64,000 nucleotides of DNA, taken from Mycobacterium colombiense (lineage in GTDB: Bacteria > Actinomycetota > Actinomycetes > Mycobacteriales > Mycobacteriaceae). Position 1 is the stretch's first letter. Each line of letters begins with the position of its first letter. The stretch spans positions 341,408 through 405,407 of the forward strand of contig NZ_MBEI01000058.1 of NCBI RefSeq assembly GCF_001953985.1, given 5' to 3'. Made by a program: the position numbers and the translations under genes. The notes under the pieces are model-generated. The model had not been told where the DNA came from, ran no database searches, and saw nothing but the letters and a program-made list of their open reading frames with translations. Positions 24,833-33,246 of this stretch are shown here, piece by piece.

Positions 24833-26175
24833 GCGGGCACCCCTTGCAGGTAGTCGGCCCACATGTTCAGCAGCGCCCGCTGGTTGTGCTCGTTGTAGCC
24901 GACCTGCGCGCGTCCGGGGCCGTGGAAGGCGCTGGGGGACAAGGCCTCGATGACGGGACGGTCGTCGGCGAGCAGGCCCATCCGGCTGTTCAGCAGGAGC
25001 CGTCGCGCCATGGAACCGCCCGCGGTGGTGGTCAGCGACACCCAGTTCTCCACGTCGTCTTGTTCGAACATGCCGGTGGACCCGAAGCACATCAAATAGG
25101 CCTTGTACGAGTCTTGTTTGTACTGTGCGGGAGCGGCGGAGTCCACCGCGAACCACGAGCACACCTCGGTCTCGTTCTCGCTGATCGGCTGCCACAACCG
25201 GATCGAGATGAACGGCAGCACCTGGTCCTCGCGGTCGTGCACCTTGGGCCAGTTGTGCACGAAGCTGAGGTTCGGAAAGCACGTCGCGGCCGAGATCATG
25301 AATCCGTCCTCGCCGACCACCCGTTGCTGTCGGGGCGTCCACACATCTTTGATCCGGCCGATCATGTCATCGGGGTAGCCGACGTAGCGCATCCGCTCCT
25401 CGAAACCGCCCGGCGGAAGTTTGTAGGTGGTCCCACCGCCGCGGTGCGCCCAATAGGTGGCCCCGTCCTTGCGCTTCTGGGCCTTCGGTTCGCGGAAGAG
25501 CCCGATGTCGACGATCGACGCATGGGTGTGCGGGGTGTGGTACATGTCGCCGGCGAAGTTCTCCGCGCCGATCTTCCAGTTCGCCTTGATCCGCCAGCGC
25601 TGCGGCCCCCGCACCTGGACACCGCCCGCGCTTTGTTTCGTGTAGTAGTCCAGGTAGAACTTGAAGTCGCCCAGGAACTCTTCCAGCGGTTCGGCTTTCG
25701 GATCCAGGCTGATGAACAGCAGGCCGTTGTAGCTCGCGAAATTCGGTGCGGGCAAAAGGGTTTGGTCCTTCGCGAATCCCTCGTCGCCGCCGTAGGCCTC
25801 CCGGTGAAACGGCAATCCGGTGAGCCGGCCGTCGTTGCGGTAGGTCCAGCCGTGATAGGGGCAGCGGAAGTTGGAGGCGTTTCCCATCTCCGCGCGACAG
25901 ACCTGCATTCCGCGATGCAGGCACATATTGAACAGCGCCCGCACGGTGCCCTGCGAATCGCGGGTGATGATGAACGAGTCGTCGAGCACCCGGCGCACCA
26001 CGTAGTCGCCGTCCTGGCCGATCTCGGACTCGTGTCCCACGAACGTCCACGCCCGGCTGAACAGCCGTTGCTTCTCCAGCGCGAACAGTTCGGAGTCGTT
26101 GTAGATGTGTGCGGGGATCATGCCCCGGCGCACGTTCTCGAAGACCTCGACCAATTCGCCGCGATGGTCTGCCAT
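24829..26175 (-). CDS. Aromatic ring-hydroxylating dioxygenase, alpha (large) subunit
   Basis: A 448-residue catalytic subunit. The Rieske [2Fe-2S] ligands are C-L-H (near residue 84) and C-P-Y-H (near residue 105). The mononuclear iron site follows as ENFAGDMYHTPHTH near residue 205, with Asp bridging. The length and motif order match the group A/toluene-biphenyl and phthalate 3,4-dioxygenase-type enzymes. It hydroxylates an aromatic ring to a cis-dihydrodiol. The ATG at 26175 is used because the frame upstream to 26250 has little coding character. No reductase or ferredoxin gene is in the operon. Confidence 0.94.
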   Translation of the reverse strand: MADHRGELVEVFENVRRGMIPAHIYNDSELFALEKQRLFSRAWTFVGHESEIGQDGDYVVRRVLDDSFIITRDSQGTVRALFNMCLHRGMQVCRAEMGNASNFRCPYHGWTYRNDGRLTGLPFHREAYGGDEGFAKDQTLLPAPNFASYNGLLFISLDPKAEPLEEFLGDFKFYLDYYTKQSAGGVQVRGPQRWRIKANWKIGAENFAGDMYHTPHTHASIVDIGLFREPKAQKRKDGATYWAHRGGGTTYKLPPGGFEERMRYVGYPDDMIGRIKDVWTPRQQRVVGEDGFMISAATCFPNLSFVHNWPKVHDREDQVLPFISIRLWQPISENETEVCSWFAVDSAAPAQYKQDSYKAYLMCFGSTGMFEQDDVENWVSLTTTAGGSMARRLLLNSRMGLLADDRPVIEALSPSAFHGPGRAQVGYNEHNQRALLNMWADYLQGVPA

Positions 26176-26457
26176 GGCCCCTCTGCGATTCTCTGTTCTA
26201 CAGAAATACTCTCCGCTCAGTAGAATCTCGCAGTCTTCGGCGCCGGTCAATCACCTGGCAAGCCGCGCCACCAGGTTCCTACAAGAATGCTTGGTGCTAA
26301 TTCACAGGTTGCCCGCAATTGAAAGGCGGAAGCCCGCGGCTACGGTGGGTCACGACAGCCATTCCGCGCACGTGTGCGCGGCGTAAACAAGGGGTAAACG
26401 TTCGGTTCTGCGGCAATTGGCCGCAATTTTCTGCTGATCTGAGGAAGGACTGGTGCC
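26176..26457. promoter_or_regulatory. Divergent regulatory gap between dioxygenase operon and DUF2231-Rieske gene
   Basis: This 282-base gap holds several symmetric elements. Near the dioxygenase start: TCTGT-TCT-ACAGA (26192-26204) and a wider TTCTAC (26196-26201)/GTAGAA (26220-26225). Near the plus-strand gene: CGCGCAC-GT-GTGCGCG (26365-26380) and TGCGGC-N5-GCCGCA (26409-26425). A GGGTA at 26392 with GTGT 16 bases before it faintly resembles a SigF promoter. These are candidates only. Confidence 0.4.
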
Positions 26458-27429
26458 ATGGTTGGTCGGCCACGAGGGGGTCGATTGCAGCAGGTCGGAT
26501 CGAAGGTTCTGGCCGCGATCGGGCGCCAGGAGTGGATTGATCGACCGAGCTATCGGTTCGAACACCTGCTCAGCTTCGCCTACAACGGGCTCGGCGGCGC
26601 CCGCAACACCGTCGCCAACGCGCTCAACGGGGTCTGGCTCGGTCACCCGGTGCACCCGCCGCTGGCGTCGCTGACGAGTGGCGCGCTCGGGACGACGGTG
26701 GCGCTGGACGCGCTCAGCATCCTGCCCGGACAGCCGGCATCCGAGGTCGTCGACGCATCGCGATTCGCGTCGCGAGCGCTCGGGGTGGGCATCCTGGCCA
26801 GCCTCGGCTCGGCCGTCACCGGCGTCACCGACTGGCAGCACACGCACGAGGAGGACCGCCGGGTCGGCGCGGTGCACGGCCTGGTGAACGTGGCCGCCAC
26901 CGCGTTGTACATGCAGTCCTGGTGGGACCGGCACAAGGGCCGCCACGGACGCGGCATCGTGCTCACCGCCCTCGGCTACGGCATCACCGTGGCCGGCAGC
27001 TACCTCGGTGGCGCACTGGTCTTCGAGTCCGGGATCGGCATCGACCAGTCCGGCCCGCGGCTGCGCACCTCCACCTGGACGCCGGTGCTGCCCGCAAGTT
27101 CGTTGAATGGCAAGCCGGTACGGGTCGAGGTCGACGGGGTGGGCCTGGTGGTCTGCCAGACCAAGCCGGGGGAGGTCGCCGCGTACGGGGAATTCTGCCC
27201 CCACCTGGCCGCGCCGATGTCCGACGGCTGGATGGACCGTGGCCGGCTGGTGTGCCCCTGGCACGGCTCATGGTTCGCGGCCGAGTCCGGCGAGGTCGTG
27301 CGCGGCCCGGCGGCAGCGCCGCTGCCGTGCTACGAGGCCCGGTTGGTCGACGGAGTGGTCGAAGTCCGCGGTGAGCAGCAGCCCGCTCCCGGCGGCGCGG
27401 TAGGAATCGCAAAAGGAGGAGCCAATTGA
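26458..27429 (+). CDS. DUF2231 membrane domain fused to a Rieske ferredoxin domain
   Basis: A 323-residue two-part protein. The N-terminal 200 residues have four likely membrane helices with GHPVHPPLASLTSG and VTGVTDWQH, the DUF2231 pattern with conserved histidines that may bind heme or metal. The C-terminal 110 residues are a Rieske domain with C-P-H (near residue 245) and C-P-W-H (near residue 265). It should be a membrane-bound redox protein; the electron partner is unknown. A GAGGAAGGA ribosome-binding site precedes ATG 26458. The stop overlaps the start of the hemerythrin gene, so the two are coupled. Confidence 0.88.
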   Translation: MVGRPRGGRLQQVGSKVLAAIGRQEWIDRPSYRFEHLLSFAYNGLGGARNTVANALNGVWLGHPVHPPLASLTSGALGTTVALDALSILPGQPASEVVDASRFASRALGVGILASLGSAVTGVTDWQHTHEEDRRVGAVHGLVNVAATALYMQSWWDRHKGRHGRGIVLTALGYGITVAGSYLGGALVFESGIGIDQSGPRLRTSTWTPVLPASSLNGKPVRVEVDGVGLVVCQTKPGEVAAYGEFCPHLAAPMSDGWMDRGRLVCPWHGSWFAAESGEVVRGPAAAPLPCYEARLVDGVVEVRGEQQPAPGGAVGIAKGGAN

Positions 27430-27911
27430 ACGCCTATGACGTGCTCAAGGATCACCACGTCGTGATCAAGGGCCTGGGTCGCAAGATCAGCGAGGCGCCG
27501 GTGAATTCCGAAGAGCGGCATGCCCTTTTCGATGAGATGCTGATCGAGCTCGACATCCACTTCCGCATCGAGGACGACCTCTACTACCCGGCGCTCAAAG
27601 ATGCCAGCAAGCTGATCGCGGTCGCCCACGCCGAGCATCGCCAGGTGGTCGACCAGCTTTCCGTGCTGCTGCGGACGCCGCAGAGCGCGCCCGGCTATGA
27701 GGACGAGTGGAACTCGTTCAAGACCGTGCTGGAGGCGCACGCCGACGAAGAGGAGCGCGACATGATTCCCGCTCCGCCGGAAGTGAAGATCACCGACGCC
27801 GAGCTCGAGGAGCTGGGCAACAAGATGGCCGCTCGGATGGAGCAGTACCGCGGCTCGGCCACCTACAAGATGCGCACCAAGGGGCGAGCGGCGCTGGTGC
27901 GCTCTCTCTGA
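27426..27911 (+). CDS. Hemerythrin-like (HHE) protein
   Basis: A 161-residue protein with a single hemerythrin HHE domain. The iron ligands are in LKDHHVVIKGL (near residue 9), the H-x3-E pair in DIHFRIEDDLYYP (near residue 42), AHAEHRQV (near residue 66) and EAHADEEERDMIP (near residue 107). Such diiron proteins in mycobacteria sense or scavenge O2, NO or peroxide. It starts with TTG right after a strong AAAGGAGGAG sequence and overlaps the stop of the Rieske-fusion gene by 4 bases. Co-translation suggests an electron-transfer pair. Confidence 0.9.
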   Translation: MNAYDVLKDHHVVIKGLGRKISEAPVNSEERHALFDEMLIELDIHFRIEDDLYYPALKDASKLIAVAHAEHRQVVDQLSVLLRTPQSAPGYEDEWNSFKTVLEAHADEEERDMIPAPPEVKITDAELEELGNKMAARMEQYRGSATYKMRTKGRAALVRSL

Positions 27912-27970
27912 CCCGACGACACCGCCCGCTTGCGGGATTCGGTGGGCCACCGAGAGTAGCCTCACGGCAC

Positions 27971-28741
27971 ATGAAGCCCGAGTGTGTCGCTTCTCAGGGT
28001 GGCATCACCGCGGAGATCGCCCGCATCGCAGCGCAATACCGGAGCGCCGGGGGAGTCGGGCATGTGGAGCAGCCGCTGCTCGACTATCCGCCGTACCGCA
28101 GCACGATCCTGCGCCATCCGAAGCAACCGCTGGTCGTCGTCGATCCCGAGGGCGTCGAGCGCTGGGCGCCGTGCTTCGGCCACCAGGACGTCGACCCGCT
28201 CGACGCCGACCTGACGGCCGGTCATCCGGGCGAGCCGATCGGCGAGCGCGTCGTGGTGACCGGGCGCGTCCTCGACGAATCCGGCCGGGCGGTGGCGGGC
28301 CAGTTGGTGGAGATCTGGCAGGCCAACGCCGGCGGGCGCTACCGCCACCAGCGCGACCAGCACCCCGCACCGCTCGACCCGAACTTCACCGGCGCGGGCC
28401 GCTGTCTGACCGGGCCGGACGGCACCTACCGCTTCGTGACCATCAAGCCGGGCCCCTACCCGTGGCGCAACCACCACAACGCGTGGCGCCCGGCGCACAT
28501 CCATTTCTCGGTATTCGGAACGGCTTTCACCCAGCGCCTGGTCACCCAGATGTACTTCCCGGGCGACCCGATGTTCGAGCTTGACCCGATCTTCCAGTCG
28601 ATCCTCGATCCCGCCGCGCGGCAACGGCTGATCGCCCGCTACGACCACGACCTCACCGAGCCGGAGTACGCGACCGGGTACCGGTGGGACATCGTGCTGG
28701 CCGGTAGCGCACGAACCCCGACCGAGGCCGAGCATGACTGA
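27971..28741 (+). CDS. pcaH: Protocatechuate 3,4-dioxygenase beta subunit
   Basis: A 256-residue intradiol dioxygenase subunit that carries the non-heme Fe(III). Ligands are the tyrosines in GRYRHQ and GPYPW, and the two histidines in RPAHIHFSV. Residues about 50-100 contain the canonical DLTAGHPGEPIGERVVVTGRV linker. It ortho-cleaves protocatechuate to 3-carboxy-cis,cis-muconate with PcaG. I chose the ATG at 27971. The next gene (pcaG) overlaps by 8 bases. It is separated from the hemerythrin gene by 59 bases, so a shared transcript is possible. Confidence 0.95.
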   Translation: MKPECVASQGGITAEIARIAAQYRSAGGVGHVEQPLLDYPPYRSTILRHPKQPLVVVDPEGVERWAPCFGHQDVDPLDADLTAGHPGEPIGERVVVTGRVLDESGRAVAGQLVEIWQANAGGRYRHQRDQHPAPLDPNFTGAGRCLTGPDGTYRFVTIKPGPYPWRNHHNAWRPAHIHFSVFGTAFTQRLVTQMYFPGDPMFELDPIFQSILDPAARQRLIARYDHDLTEPEYATGYRWDIVLAGSARTPTEAEHD

Positions 28742-29297
28742 ATCTGCTTGCACGCCAGGGCAAACCGTCGGCCCGTTCCTCGACCTGGGCTTGCCGTATC
28801 CCGGCGACAACCTGCTGGTCGACGACGGTCATCCGCAGGCCATCCGGCTGCGCGGGGCGGTGTACGACGGGGCCGGCGCCGCCGTTCCGGACGCACTGGT
28901 GGAACTGTGGCAGCCCGACGGTGCGGGAGGCGTTCCGCGGCAAGCCGGTTCGCTGCGCCGCGGCCATGGGCCATTCACCGGCTGGGGGCGCTGCGCGACC
29001 GACGCCGATGGCAGCTACTCCTTCACCACCCTGGTGCCCGGATCCGCGACCGCCGGGCGTCCGCCGTTCTTCGCGCTCACCGTGTTCGCCCGGGGGCTGC
29101 TGAACCGGCTGTTCACCCGCGCCTATCTGCCCGGCGCGGACCCGCGCGCCGATCCGCTGCTGGCGGCGGTCGACGGCGCGCGCCGGCCCACATTGTTCTG
29201 CGTCGCCGAAAAAGGCGGCACCGCTTTCCGTTTCGATATCCACCTGCAGGGCCCGGCCGAGACCGTGTTCCTCGCATACTCCGAAGGTGCGCGATGA
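28734..29297 (+). CDS. pcaG: Protocatechuate 3,4-dioxygenase alpha subunit
   Basis: A 187-residue subunit of the same fold as PcaH but without the four iron ligands. It starts TESACTPGQTVGPFLDLGLPY and shows the GWGRCATDADGSYSFTTLVPG motif aligned with PcaH. In the (alpha-beta-Fe) complex the alpha subunit supplies residues to the active site. It overlaps pcaH by 8 bases and pcaB by 4 bases (ATGA), so the three are translationally coupled. Confidence 0.95.
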   Translation: MTESACTPGQTVGPFLDLGLPYPGDNLLVDDGHPQAIRLRGAVYDGAGAAVPDALVELWQPDGAGGVPRQAGSLRRGHGPFTGWGRCATDADGSYSFTTLVPGSATAGRPPFFALTVFARGLLNRLFTRAYLPGADPRADPLLAAVDGARRPTLFCVAEKGGTAFRFDIHLQGPAETVFLAYSEGAR

Positions 29298-30520
29298 GCA
29301 ACCTGTTGTGGCCCGGAGACTATCGCGCCGGCGAGCACATGACCGATGAGGCGCTGCTGGGATCGATGATCGCGGCGGAATGCGCGTGGTTGGACGCGCT
29401 GGCGGCGGCCGGTCTCGCGCCCGCCGGGTGCGCCGAAGCGGACCTGTGGAATCTGGTCACGCACACCGACTGTGAGTCGCTCGCGGTCACGGCCGAGGAC
29501 GGCGGCAACCCGGTCATCCCCCTGGTCAAACTGCTGCGGCAGCGGGCCGAACCGGGTATCGCGCCCTGGATCCACCGCGGCCTCACCAGCCAGGACATCC
29601 TGGACACGAGCCTGATGCTGGCCGTGCGCGGGGTCGCCGACGGACTGAGAGCCCAGCTGAGACAGCAGATTTCCGCCCTGACCGAACTCGCCACCGGGCA
29701 CCGGCGCACGCCGATGCTGGCCCGCACCCTCACCCAGCATGCCGCGCCCACCACCTTCGGCGTCAAGGCCGCAGGCTGGCTGACCGGGATCGTCGACGCG
29801 TTCGAGCGGATGACCGCGCTGAGCACGCCGATCCAAATCGGCGGCGCCGCGGGCACATTGGCCGCAACGACGGAGCTGGCGGCATTGCTCACCGGCACCG
29901 ACGACCCCGCCGGCGTCTCACTGCAGCTCATGCGGAGCGCCGCAACCACATTGGGTCTGCAGGACCGGCCCGCGTGGCACACCGCCCGCGCGCCCATCAC
30001 CGCGGCCGCCGACGCCTTCGTCGGCTGCACCGACGCCTGGGGCCGCATCGCCTCCGACGTCGTCACCCTGGCGCGCCCGGAGATCGCCGAGCTCGGCGAG
30101 TCGGCAACCGCCGATCGCGGCGGCTCGTCGTCGATGCCGCACAAGCGAAACCCGGTACTGTCCATTCTGATTCGCCGTGCGTCCATCGCCGGGCCGCCGT
30201 TGGCCGCGACGCTGCATACGGCGGCGGCACTGGCCAACGACGAGCGCCCCGACGGGGCGTGGCACGCCGAATGGGACACGCTGCGCACGCTGGGTCGGCG
30301 CACCCTCGTCGCGGGTTCCCAGAGCGGCGAGCTGCTCGCCGGGTTGACCGTGCACGCGCAGCGAATGGCCGAAAACATCACTGCCGCAGATGTTTTGGGA
30401 GAGCAGCGGGCGATCGCCGACCTGGTGGCCAAGGAGCCGTCGCCGACGTACTTCGGTGCCGCCGACCGGCTGATCGACGAGAGCCTGGGCCGCGCGGCGC
30501 GGGCGCTCGGTCAGCGCTGA
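29294..30520 (+). CDS. pcaB: 3-carboxy-cis,cis-muconate cycloisomerase
   Basis: A 408-residue member of the fumarase/aspartase superfamily with the signature GSSSMPHKRNP near residue 280, and TSQDILDTS near residue 100. It converts 3-carboxymuconate to 4-carboxymuconolactone. The length is slightly shorter than the usual 450. It is coupled to pcaG and convergent with the EthR-like TetR gene, overlapping its 3' end by 10 bases. pcaC, pcaD and pcaL are not seen nearby and must be encoded elsewhere or fused. Confidence 0.93.
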   Translation: MSNLLWPGDYRAGEHMTDEALLGSMIAAECAWLDALAAAGLAPAGCAEADLWNLVTHTDCESLAVTAEDGGNPVIPLVKLLRQRAEPGIAPWIHRGLTSQDILDTSLMLAVRGVADGLRAQLRQQISALTELATGHRRTPMLARTLTQHAAPTTFGVKAAGWLTGIVDAFERMTALSTPIQIGGAAGTLAATTELAALLTGTDDPAGVSLQLMRSAATTLGLQDRPAWHTARAPITAAADAFVGCTDAWGRIASDVVTLARPEIAELGESATADRGGSSSMPHKRNPVLSILIRRASIAGPPLAATLHTAAALANDERPDGAWHAEWDTLRTLGRRTLVAGSQSGELLAGLTVHAQRMAENITAADVLGEQRAIADLVAKEPSPTYFGAADRLIDESLGRAARALGQR

Positions 30521-31158
30521 TAGATGCTGGCGAGCCAGACGTGCAGCAGCGTGTCGATCACCCGGTCTTCGGGGATCGCCTGATCCTCGGCGGTGAAGGC
30601 CGCGGCCATCATCCGCTCGCTCAGCATGTTGAGCGCCACGGACAGCTCGCCGGCCGGGATGGTGTCGGGGGCCGCGCCGCGACCGCGTTCGGCCTTGATC
30701 GCGATGGTGGTGTAGGCGATCCACTTGTTCATGAGTGCCGACCACAGTTGCCGCACCTCGGGGTTGGTCGCCTTGGCCGCGGCGCCCGCGACGGCGACCG
30801 CCCGGTGCGATCCGGACACCTCGAAGAACGATTCGATGCGTGCCCGCCAAATCGCCTCGGGGTCACCGGACGACACGACGTCGAGCGCGCGTAGCGCCGC
30901 GTGCGCCTTGCTGTTCATCTGGTCCAGCAGCGACAGCAGCACCGCGTTCTTCGACCGGAAATAGAAGTAGAAGGTGGGCCGCGATATCCCGGCGCCTTTT
31001 GCTAGGTCGTCGACGGAAAAGTCGGCCAGCGGCCTTTCCTGCAGCAACCGCTCGGCGGTGGCGAGTATTGCCTGCTCGCGGTCGTCACCGGGATAGTGCG
31101 ACGCCCGCCGGCCCCTCGAGGCCTGCAGATACCTGGTTTGTGTCGGGAGGTCGGACAC
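30511..31158 (-). CDS. EthR-like TetR transcriptional regulator
   Basis: A 215-residue protein whose DNA-binding half closely follows M. tuberculosis EthR as I remember it: DDREQAILATAERLLQERPLAD, then SVDDLAKGAGISRPTFYFYF. The C-terminal half also matches (ELWSALMNKWIAYTTIAI-like and AERGRGAAPDTIPA). It is a paralog or ortholog type of EthR rather than a generic TetR. No ethA monooxygenase gene is adjacent here; instead it sits at the end of pcaHGB. The GTG start at 31158 is followed upstream by phased GTCGAT repeats. The likely targets are itself and perhaps nearby genes. Confidence 0.88.
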   Translation of the reverse strand: MSDLPTQTRYLQASRGRRASHYPGDDREQAILATAERLLQERPLADFSVDDLAKGAGISRPTFYFYFRSKNAVLLSLLDQMNSKAHAALRALDVVSSGDPEAIWRARIESFFEVSGSHRAVAVAGAAAKATNPEVRQLWSALMNKWIAYTTIAIKAERGRGAAPDTIPAGELSVALNMLSERMMAAAFTAEDQAIPEDRVIDTLLHVWLASIYQR

Positions 31159-31177
31159 GCCCGTTACTGTTGGGCAC

Positions 31178-31227
31178 GTCGATATACGTCAACAAAACTG
31201 TCGATGAAAACCAGCAATAATGTCGAT
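31178..31227. promoter_or_regulatory. Three GTCGAT repeats at exact 22-bp phase
   Basis: GTCGAT occurs at 31178-31183, 31200-31205 and 31222-31227, each start 22 bp from the last, which equals two helical turns. GTCAAC lies at 31188-31193. The known EthR operator also contains tandem GTCGA- and GTTGA-like elements, so this is probably the binding site of the adjacent EthR-like regulator, with several dimers side by side. Confidence 0.65.
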
Positions 31228-31259
31228 TAATTACGGCGATTTGCTGGACGACGACTTGA

Positions 31260-31526
31260 CTAGTCGGCCACCGCGATCTCGATGGACAGGCACTCGCTCA
31301 GCGCGTGTGCGGCCGCCCAGTCGCCGCCACAGACGGCGCGCTCGAGTTCGTCGACCAACGGGCTGTCGGCTCCCAGGTCGGCCAGCCAGGCCGCAACCGT
31401 CGCCGTGATCTGGTGTGCGGGAACGCGAGCGATGTGCCCTTTGTGGAGGCGGTCGGTCAACTGGTAGATCGTGGCCGTCGGCCTGCTGCGCTGCGGCCAA
31501 TGAACTGTCCATTTCGGTGAATTCAT
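31260..31526 (-). CDS. Conserved hypothetical protein
   Basis: An 88-residue protein starting at the ATG at 31526, preceded by a GGGGAGGGG ribosome-binding sequence. The N-terminus (WTVHWPQRSRPTATIYQLTDRLHKGHI) is beta-like and the remainder is helical, ending in the acidic SIEIAVAD. A Gly/Asp-rich turn DLGADSPLVDELE lies in the middle. Upstream a short symmetric element GTAC-N4-GTAC (31595-31606) may be an operator. I do not recognise the family. It may be co-transcribed with the gene at 31705. Confidence 0.6.
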   Translation of the reverse strand: MNSPKWTVHWPQRSRPTATIYQLTDRLHKGHIARVPAHQITATVAAWLADLGADSPLVDELERAVCGGDWAAAHALSECLSIEIAVAD

Positions 31527-31704
31527 CGTCCCCTCCCCGCTAGCCTCAACGCCTCGTCCGGCCCCGGAGGTGCGTCGCGCTCTAGGGCACAATAGTACGT
31601 CTGTACCAATGCGTTGGCCGGTATTTTCGCCGTGCGAAATCCCGTTTTTTTGAGGTTTTTGGTCATCGGATCGCCTACCTGGTCCTATGTGAAAAATCGG
31701 CCGA

Positions 31705-31935
31705 TCAGTGCCGCGCCAGCGTGGCGCGGCCGCGGGCCATGATGCGTTCCAGGACGTTGTGCGACAGGTCGCCGTCGTTGGCCACCCGGGCGAGACCGCG
31801 CCGCCGCAGGAACATGTCGAGCCGTCGATCCGGTGACCAATCGGCGTAGATGGACCCGAGGTAGTGCGACTGCAGAAAATCCGACGCCAACGCATCGAGG
31901 TCGGAATCCGTCAACAACGGTGGGGTAGCACCCAT
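31705..31935 (-). CDS. Conserved small hypothetical protein
   Basis: A 76-residue, mainly helical protein. The sequence contains LTDSDLDALASDFLQSHYLG and a basic C-terminal half with a RLDMFLRRRGL segment. AAAGGAG lies about 10 bases before the ATG at 31935. It has no cysteines and no membrane segment. The family is not recognised; the high content of charged helices suggests a small nucleic-acid- or protein-binding factor, which is only a guess. Confidence 0.55.
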   Translation of the reverse strand: MGATPPLLTDSDLDALASDFLQSHYLGSIYADWSPDRRLDMFLRRRGLARVANDGDLSHNVLERIMARGRATLARH

Positions 31936-32079
31936 AACCGGCAAGCTCCTTTGTTCTCCCCGCAACTGCCGCAGCCAAGTTTTGTCAGGGGACGTAACTA
32001 AACCGTCACGCAGAGATTGCGGAAGCGGCCCAAAGTAGCCAGGGGTGCAAACGCGAAGGTCTAAGCGCTGCAGCGGTTG

Positions 32080-32919
32080 TCAGGCGGTGTCCGCCTGCGC
32101 CGGTTTGTGGGCGACGATGGCGACGGCGGCCAGTTGCTTGCGATGTTTGTGGAACGTGCGGCGCATGGTCAGGACCCGCTTGCGGGCGTCGCGGTGCACG
32201 AGCACGTTCCTGGCGAATCGCAGCGCGCCGAAGAGTCCCTCGTCGGACACCAGCCGGCGTGGCTGCAGCAGCGCCATCGGCGCGGTCGCGACCTCATCCA
32301 CCACCAATCCGTGCTCCGCGAGCAGTTTCGACCACTCCGCGACCGTCAGCGGACGCGCGTTCACCTTGATCGCCCGGGCGAGCGCCTGTCGGATGTCGGT
32401 GCTGATGTCATCGGGCACGTTGTCCGGGGTGAGGGCGAGTTCGTGGATGGCGTAACGCCCGCCCGGCCGCAGCACCCGCGCCGCCTCGGCGACGATGGCC
32501 GCCTTGGCCGCCTCGCCCTGCATGCTCAGCATCGCCTCTCCGATGACGACATCGCTGCTCGCGTCCGGCAATCCGGTGGCGGCCGCATCGGCGACCCGGA
32601 CGGCCGCGTTTTGCGCACCGAGATCGCTGAGCACGCCGCGCACCACGTTGGCCGCGTCCGGGTCGCCCTCGGCGCCGACGTACGACCGCGGCCCTCGGGC
32701 CACGATCTCGGTGGCGGTGCGGCCCAGGCCCGGCGCCAGCTCGACGACGTCGGCCCCGCTCAGCTGAGCGTGCGACAGTAGGGTGCGGGTCAGCTCGACA
32801 CCGCCGGGGCGCAGCACGCGCTTACCGAGCCGCGCCAGCAGCCAATGGCCGGCGACCGCGTCGTCGGCGCGGCTCGAGGACGGTAGCGGAAGTTCGGAAC
32901 CTGCTCGTTGTCCTGGCAT
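32080..32919 (-). CDS. SAM-dependent methyltransferase
   Basis: A 279-residue class I methyltransferase. The SAM-binding motif I is VVELAPGLGRTATEI near residue 55, and motif II and the acidic residue appear in SYVGAEGDPDAA. The rest includes VLRPGGRYAIHELALTP, the typical post-motif II stretch. It matches, from memory, Rv2622. ATG at 32919 overlaps the upstream DUF2249 stop (ATGA), so it is translated together with that gene. The substrate is unknown; the redox context suggests small-molecule modification. Confidence 0.88.
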   Translation of the reverse strand: MPGQRAGSELPLPSSSRADDAVAGHWLLARLGKRVLRPGGVELTRTLLSHAQLSGADVVELAPGLGRTATEIVARGPRSYVGAEGDPDAANVVRGVLSDLGAQNAAVRVADAAATGLPDASSDVVIGEAMLSMQGEAAKAAIVAEAARVLRPGGRYAIHELALTPDNVPDDISTDIRQALARAIKVNARPLTVAEWSKLLAEHGLVVDEVATAPMALLQPRRLVSDEGLFGALRFARNVLVHRDARKRVLTMRRTFHKHRKQLAAVAIVAHKPAQADTA

Positions 32920-33230
32920 CAGATCTCCTGCCGCGCAGAGCTTTCCAGTGGCTCCAGGGCGAGCTCGAGACGTCCGAGCTGGCGCACTGGGGGTGGCATT
33001 TCGATGCGTTTACCGATCCGGATCCGCCAGACGGTGGGGCCTTCGTCGAGATACTCCCAGTCGTAGCCGCCCGGATAGTCGGCCTCGAATTCGTCGTGCA
33101 GGTGCCTGGGGTCGTGGTTGTTGACCAGAACCAACGATTCACCGACCTGCAGCGCGGCGTAGGTCGCGAAGATGGTCGGGTGCTTGTCCGGCTTGCGCAG
33201 TTGGCGTACGTCAAGTTCGTTGGCGGCCAT
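32919..33230 (-). CDS. DUF2249-domain protein
   Basis: A 103-residue protein with the DUF2249 pattern: ELDVRQLRKPDKHPTIFATY at the start, followed by LVLVNNHDPRHLHDEFEADY, in which the HDP motif is typical, and a GYDWEYLDEGPTVWRIRI block. DUF2249 domains often accompany hemerythrin, NO-related or cupin proteins. It is divergent from the ferredoxin gene (gap 56 bases with a long inverted repeat) and overlaps the methyltransferase start. Confidence 0.85.
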   Translation of the reverse strand: MAANELDVRQLRKPDKHPTIFATYAALQVGESLVLVNNHDPRHLHDEFEADYPGGYDWEYLDEGPTVWRIRIGKRIEMPPPVRQLGRLELALEPLESSARQEI

Positions 33231-33246
33231 GGGTTCTCCGACCTTT

